From the NCBI RefSeq assembly GCF_009870125.1, contig NC_046680.1, positions 3,968,001 through 4,032,000 of the forward strand: a stretch of 64,000 nt of DNA, in the 5' to 3' direction. The position numbers were made by a program, and so were the translations under genes. Below, in pieces: positions 59,814-64,000 of the stretch (its first letter is position 1; each line of letters begins with the position of its first letter). Below the pieces are notes generated by a model. It saw only the letters and a program-made list of their open reading frames with translations. It did no database searches and was not told the DNA's origin. The DNA comes from Drosophila pseudoobscura (taxonomy: Eukaryota > Arthropoda > Insecta > Diptera > Drosophilidae).

Positions 59814-60417
59814 CTTGCGAAATCAAGTTTATTTTTATTTAGCAAATTTCGATAGCCAATTTCGATAGCTGATGTTCTTCCTGGCCGTATGACATTACTC
59901 TTTGCTAATGGTCGTATTCCACTACTCTAACCGGACCGGTTAAACACACATATGACAACACTTGAAAAGTGTGAGACCAGCAATAAAAACATTACGGGAA
60001 AAGTAATGTACGATATAATAGTACGATATTGTCATCGAACTGGCGGCAGCGCAGCAGCAGATAAATTCATACTGTGAAATTATCACATGCGATATATGTA
60101 CATACATATGTATGTAAGAATCGTCCGGTGTGTGACGCTGAACCACCAAATCACCAACGCCAACGCAAATTAATAGTTGTGTTTTTGCTTTCATGCAATA
60201 CCGATATTTACAGTAGTGAAATACGACCAATAGATGAGCAGAATTGGACCTGTAATTGAAAGTGTAACAATCAATCGTCTCAACGCGTTCGCGACCAAGT
60301 GATTAGCAGGACAAAGAAAGAATACCTCAATACATTTCACATAATATAATTGCAACAAAGATTAGCACGTGAATCAATCGAAGTCGCCAAACACAAATCC
60401 CCAATAGAAGACGCACA
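59814..60417. promoter_or_regulatory. Divergent region between Era and the Hen1-like exon
   Basis: About 600 bp with two direct copies of ATTTCGATAGC next to the Era start (DRE-like half sites) and an AT-rich segment. A short leader for the Hen1-like exon is plausible before 60418. No other gene is seen. Confidence 0.45.
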
Positions 60418-60642
60418 ATGTTTTCATATAAGCTGCCGTGCGGGGACTTCCAAACGGTCACCACAATGACGGAGAAAAATATAAGCTTCGTGCCGCCAGT
60501 TTACGAGCAGAGGTACTGCGCGGCAATTCAAATTTTAATGGGATGGCAGGATCAAATCAAGAAGGTGGTCGAATTTGGCTGTGCCGAAATCCGGTTCTTC
60601 CCCCTACTACGACGAATTGAGACGATTGAAAATATAGTTCTG
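60418..60642 (+). CDS. Hen1: Hen1-like small-RNA 2'-O-methyltransferase, first exon only (orphan)
   Basis: The exon starts at ATG 60418 (MFSYKLPCGDFQTVTTMTEK) and matches the N-terminus of fly Hen1/Pimet: F-V-P-P-V-Y-E-Q-R-Y-C-A-A-I-Q-I-L, then K-K-V-V-E-F-G-C-A-E (S-adenosylmethionine motif I) and R-R-I-E-T-I-E-N-I. It ends at a donor-like GTAAGC at 60643; read-through would stop at 60687. The rest of the methyltransferase, with its metal-binding E-x-x-E-H-H motif, is not found to 64000, and minus-strand genes occupy that space. Either the intron is very long with CG8878 nested in it, or this is a truncated duplicate. Family high, intactness low. Confidence 0.6.
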
Positions 60643-60808
60643 GTAAGCATTGAAACTCAGCGTGAAAAAAGCGCGTCGTTTTTTTAGGGACATTGTTAAG
60701 GAAACACGATTATATTTTATTTACTTCGGCTGTATCTGTATCCTATCTTAGACTGCTATCATAATAATTACGAAATAACCTTTATCTATATATATATATA
60801 TTAAATAC

Positions 60809-60814
60809 TTTATT
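60809..60814 (-). terminator. Polyadenylation signal of the unassigned minus-strand gene
   Basis: AATAAA on the minus strand, about 80 bp after the stop at 60895-60897. Confidence 0.4.
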
Positions 60815-60894
60815 GAGTAGAGTATACCTTTTAAATGTAATAGGGAAAATGGGAAATGAAACCTAACAATAACGGAAAAGTGGCAAATAAAAAT

Positions 60895-61089
60895 TCAATA
60901 CATGAAAGATTTGCTATCAAGGCCATGTGGAGCCAAACGGTGCACTGTTTCTGCACACCTTTTGTCCGTACATATATTTCTTACAACATCGTATAATGGG
61001 TAATTCAACGTCTTGCGCATGGAGCCGAGCTGTGCTGAGCCGATGCTCTCATAGCTCTGCTCCGACTGCCTGAGCGTACCAATCTGAAT
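60895..61089 (-). CDS. Unassigned terminal exon of a minus-strand gene
   Basis: A 62-codon frame follows an acceptor-like TTATCTTTAAG and ends K-S-F-M-Y before a stop. It begins I-Q-I-G-T-L-R-Q-S-E-Q-S-Y-E-S and contains K-T-L-N-Y-P-L-Y-D-V-V-R-N-I-C. Codon use looks coding and an AATAAA follows, so it is probably a real 3' exon. Its upstream exon is not established. A second coding-like piece (WLTRHYPMPDELFRG, about 61129-61230) lies just upstream, but no good donor in the right phase joins the two. It may belong to an alternative end of CG8878 or to another gene. I do not recognise the family. Confidence 0.35.
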   Translation of the reverse strand: MQIGTLRQSEQSYESIGSAQLGSMRKTLNYPLYDVVRNICTDKRCAETVHRLAPHGLDSKSFMY

Positions 61090-61299
61090 GCTTAAAGATA
61101 ACAAATTAATTTATTAAAAACCAAAATTAGAAATCATGACGAGTGGTGTCCACGTGTATTAGCATGATTAGGTTTTGTTCTGTTCCTCTGAACAACTCAT
61201 CTGGCATCGGGTAGTGCCTTGTTAACCACTAAAAATACTTGAAAACGAATTTAGGTTGCTAGTTTTCTAATTCTTGGTTTGAAGTCCCCCTAGCCTAGT

Positions 61300-61325
61300 C
61301 GGTCGGTCGGTTGGTCGGTCGGTCC
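61300..61325. repeat. GGTC tetranucleotide repeat
   Basis: A short imperfect (GGTC)n tract lies just downstream of the CG8878 stop, in its probable 3' UTR. Confidence 0.7.
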
Positions 61326-61337
61326 CTATTTATAGCT

Positions 61338-63956
61338 CTATAATTTGCGAGAATGCCTGGACGGGTTGACATTACGCCCCTTGATGTACTTGTTTTCGTC
61401 ATCGTATTCGCTGTACAGATTCTGCACTTCCAACAAGCTCGAGTTGTTCTCTACATCGTGCTCGCCAATTTTTGACTCAGTCTTATATAGGCATCGGCGC
61501 GTGCGACGCTGCTTAGGTCGATCCTCTGGCGACCGCCTTGACTTCAGTTTGCGCTCCACCTCATCGGTGGCAGAGGACACAGTGGCATTTTCTTTGCGTG
61601 TGGCGCAGCCACGTTTGTTACTGGCCACTGCTGACAACGGCGTAGACCGAGATTTGCTAACAGCACCGCCGGCAAATTTAGCCGAGGCTATATTTTTGTT
61701 GATTTTTGATACACCTCGGTTGGATTTCAGCTGCTGTGTTTGGGTTTGCTTGCTGGTTCTTTTCCGGTAGGCTCCCCCCCCGACGCGTCGACGAACTGCT
61801 TGCTCGGAATGGTCAGAGTAATCGCTCTCCTCAGACGTGCCTTGCTCTGCATACTGCTATAAAGATAAAAATGATAAAACATAAAAATAAATGTTTTTAT
61901 ATGCCACCACAATTTACCTCTCCATCAGTGCTTTCTGCTGCATCATTATCCTCCTCCTCCTCCTGGTCCTGCTCACGAGTCAATGCATCGACTGCATCAT
62001 GGCATTCGCCTTCGTTGTGTTCCTGCACGACCAGCCCCTTATCGCGTCGACTCTGCTCAACCGTCAGTATCGCATAGGTTGGCCTGCCCTCATAGCGCTT
62101 AGGAAGACGCATTTGCAAGGGGCATATGGTCTCCTCCCGTTCAAACTCCTTGGCCGCCCGTTCGCGGGCTATTTGATCGGGGTCTTGAGAGATAACCTCC
62201 GCCCATGAGAACTTCTTTTTCACATTCTTCTTGCTCGACTTGGATCGCAGGTTCTTGGGCGATACACGATTTGTTATCGAGTGCTCCTGGAACGGAGTGC
62301 TAAGCGTTGAGTTACGCATCACGTTGGTGGAAATCTTATTATTCAGTTCAAATATATCGCACTTGTTGCCATACATTTCGTCCTTAACAGCCACGCGGGT
62401 GAGCAAAATCTCTTCGCTGTTTAAGCGCATCTGGCTGGGGTCATGGCCCAGACGATGAAACTCTCGCTTAAAGATGTTGCGATAACGCTCATAATTGGGA
62501 CGCTCCTGGTATGCTAACTGGCCAATCTGTTTCAGAAACTCGCCCAAATACTTAGGAACTTGTTTTCCGTAGAATTGACGCAACATTTCCGAGACATCCG
62601 TCATAAAGAGCTCCTTAGCACGGTGCACTTTCTCCTGCTGTTGCTGCTGGGCCACATCCTTCCAGGGCAGGTAACCCTCGGACCAGTACACCAAATTGTA
62701 GCCCAAGCACTCCAAATCGCTGCGTCGCGAATGCGCGCCCAGGTGGGCGTCGCGCGATGTGAACTCTAGAGTGCCGTCGTGCGCACGTCGTTGGTCCATA
62801 ATAAACGGACGGTGAACACCGCGGTCTTGATATTTTGAGGCCAGGCCAAAGTCGATAAGGAACACGTGCTCTTCCTCGGCGGGGAGAAGCTGATACTCTG
62901 CGTGGGATTGGGTGTCGTCCTGCTTTCGCCTTCCACTCCGTTTGCTACCTTCGCTCATTTCACTTTTAAGTTTCGATTGATGTCTCGTTGCTCGTGTAGT
63001 TATGGAACACTTGGAGGGCGTAGATGGATGTGCATGTGCTTGTGCGTGCCTTGCCCGTTTACCCACGGCTGCTGTCGCGCGTCGCGCCGAGGGTGGAAGA
63101 AACTCCTCTGAATCGTTATCGGACGTTACTGGCGACTGATCGTCTTTATCCTCATTATTTTTTATGGGATAGCCATCCTCGTTAAAGTCCTCGCGGTAGC
63201 TAACGCGTTTGGTGGGTCGCAGATAGTGCGACTTGACCATTTCCTCGTACATGGAGTTGCGCTTTTCTCGACGGCACGAACGCACCGGATTGGAGCCGCT
63301 GAACTCGATGTTAGTCTTGCGCACGCTTCCCTTATTTTTGTTCAGTGGCGTGTGGTACGTGTCCAGGCTGTTGCTGTTGTTACTGTTCGAAGTGGCGCCA
63401 TCATCAAAGTCCTCGTCTTCCTCATCTTCCTGGGCGGCATCCACAATTTGCTTTAAAGCCAACTTTTTGTTCTTCATGAAGTAGTCATCGTCGCCATCAC
63501 TGAACTTGACTACATCATCGGTTGTCTCCTGCTCCGAGCTATTCCCGCTGTCTGTCGTCTGCTGTTTCTCATCGTAGTGCTCGTCGTAGCCATCGCTCTT
63601 TGCCCCCTTGACTTTTCCGGCAGGCACTGCCTGCTGCTTGAGGTACTTGCACTTGGATATCATTAGGTTCTGTGCCTTGATATCGTTGTGACAATAGCCC
63701 TTGTCGTGAAGATGCTCTAGCACATTAATTATGTGGATAGCGAGGACCAGCAAGCATTTCTGCTCCACCCGTGAGTTTTTAATGAGCGAGTGCAGGTCGC
63801 GATCGAAGCGGGGCAGGACCAAGAACCGATACCGAGCATCTCCAAAGTAGTGTGTGCCCGATGCAATGTAGCTGGGTATTCCGGACGGGGGCCCGTTGCT
63901 AATAATATGCCTACGAGCCGAAATGTTGGCAGCATCCTCGTGATCATCAGCTATTT
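61338..63956 (-). CDS. CG8878: VRK-family protein kinase, 3' part (5' exons beyond window)
   Basis: VRK (casein kinase 1-related) Ser/Thr kinase, presumably nuclear. Exons visible: 63956-61918 and 61856-61338 (phase 0 join; stop at 61338-61340). The first follows an acceptor, so the ATP-binding lobe lies beyond the right edge. The catalytic loop is HNDIKAQN (usual VRK: HGDIKxxN). The D-F-G of F-L-I-D-F-G-L-A-S-K-Y comes about 260 residues later, because a long acidic/Ser-rich insert splits the two. The substrate loop reads G-T-L-E-F-T-S-R-D-A-H-L-G. The long C-terminal tail is basic and charged. The catalytic Asp, Lys and Asn are present, so activity is plausible. It fits CG8878. Confidence 0.9.
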
Positions 63957-64000
63957 CTACAACAAAAGAATGATCATAGCATCAAGCAGTAAACCTACGG

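Noticed and set aside
1-64000. tRNA, rRNA or CRISPR features
   Set aside because: No tRNA B-box with matching cloverleaf arms, no rRNA-like sequence and no spaced direct-repeat array was seen; the regular repeats are microsatellites, minisatellites or transposon arms.

Overview
This window is nuclear DNA of a fruit fly. The clearest anchor is a complete Iswi chromatin-remodeller gene with the usual fly length and domain order. Around it are genes closely related to D. melanogaster chromosome 2R genes (CG8785, CG8778, ZnT49B, CG8646, CG8878). The dispersed foldback repeats, the short introns (about 50-70 bp) and the DRE (TATCGATA) promoters suggest the obscura group (Muller element C). That species-group call is inference.

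Layout. (1) 1-24.8 kb: one large plus-strand gene, an ADAMTS-type secreted metalloprotease, probably stall. Its 5' exons lie before the window. At least ten coding exons are visible from 8273 to 22263, separated by introns of up to 6.7 kb, and two are alternative, mutually exclusive versions of one exon. (2) 24.9-27.5 kb: a repeat island of foldback MITE copies beside a decayed R1-clade LINE. (3) 27.6-29.7 kb: a divergent pair of mitochondrial membrane genes (a TMEM14 homologue and prel) that share a DRE-bearing promoter region. (4) 30.15-31.29 kb: a Tc1-type DNA transposon with TA target duplications. (5) 32.4-40.3 kb: Iswi (+) converging on an SLC36-type amino-acid transporter (-), whose promoter and 5' UTR exon can be placed. 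(6) 40.3-47.4 kb: about 7 kb with no gene I can support. (7) 47.4-55.5 kb: a mitochondrial enoyl-CoA hydratase (-), the zinc transporter ZnT49B (+) and an arylsulfatase (+). (8) 55.6-57.9 kb: a candidate small secreted-peptide gene (-), a broken BED-finger relic and three diverged repeat units. (9) 57.96-59.8 kb: two overlapping plus-strand reading frames (COA4-like and peptidyl-tRNA hydrolase 2-like) that look dicistronic, converging on a mitochondrial Era GTPase (-). (10) 60.4-64 kb: an orphan first exon of a Hen1-like small-RNA methyltransferase (+), an unassigned minus-strand terminal exon, and the 3' two exons of a VRK-family kinase (CG8878, -) that runs off the right edge.

Most of the compact genes are housekeeping genes. 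Several are mitochondrial (TMEM14, prel, enoyl-CoA hydratase, COA4, PTRH2, Era) and several have DRE-containing divergent promoters. The observations most worth following are the mutually exclusive exon pair inside the ADAMTS catalytic domain, the 17-nt overlap of the COA4 and PTRH2 frames, the TATA-driven small secreted-peptide locus, and the orphan Hen1 exon.
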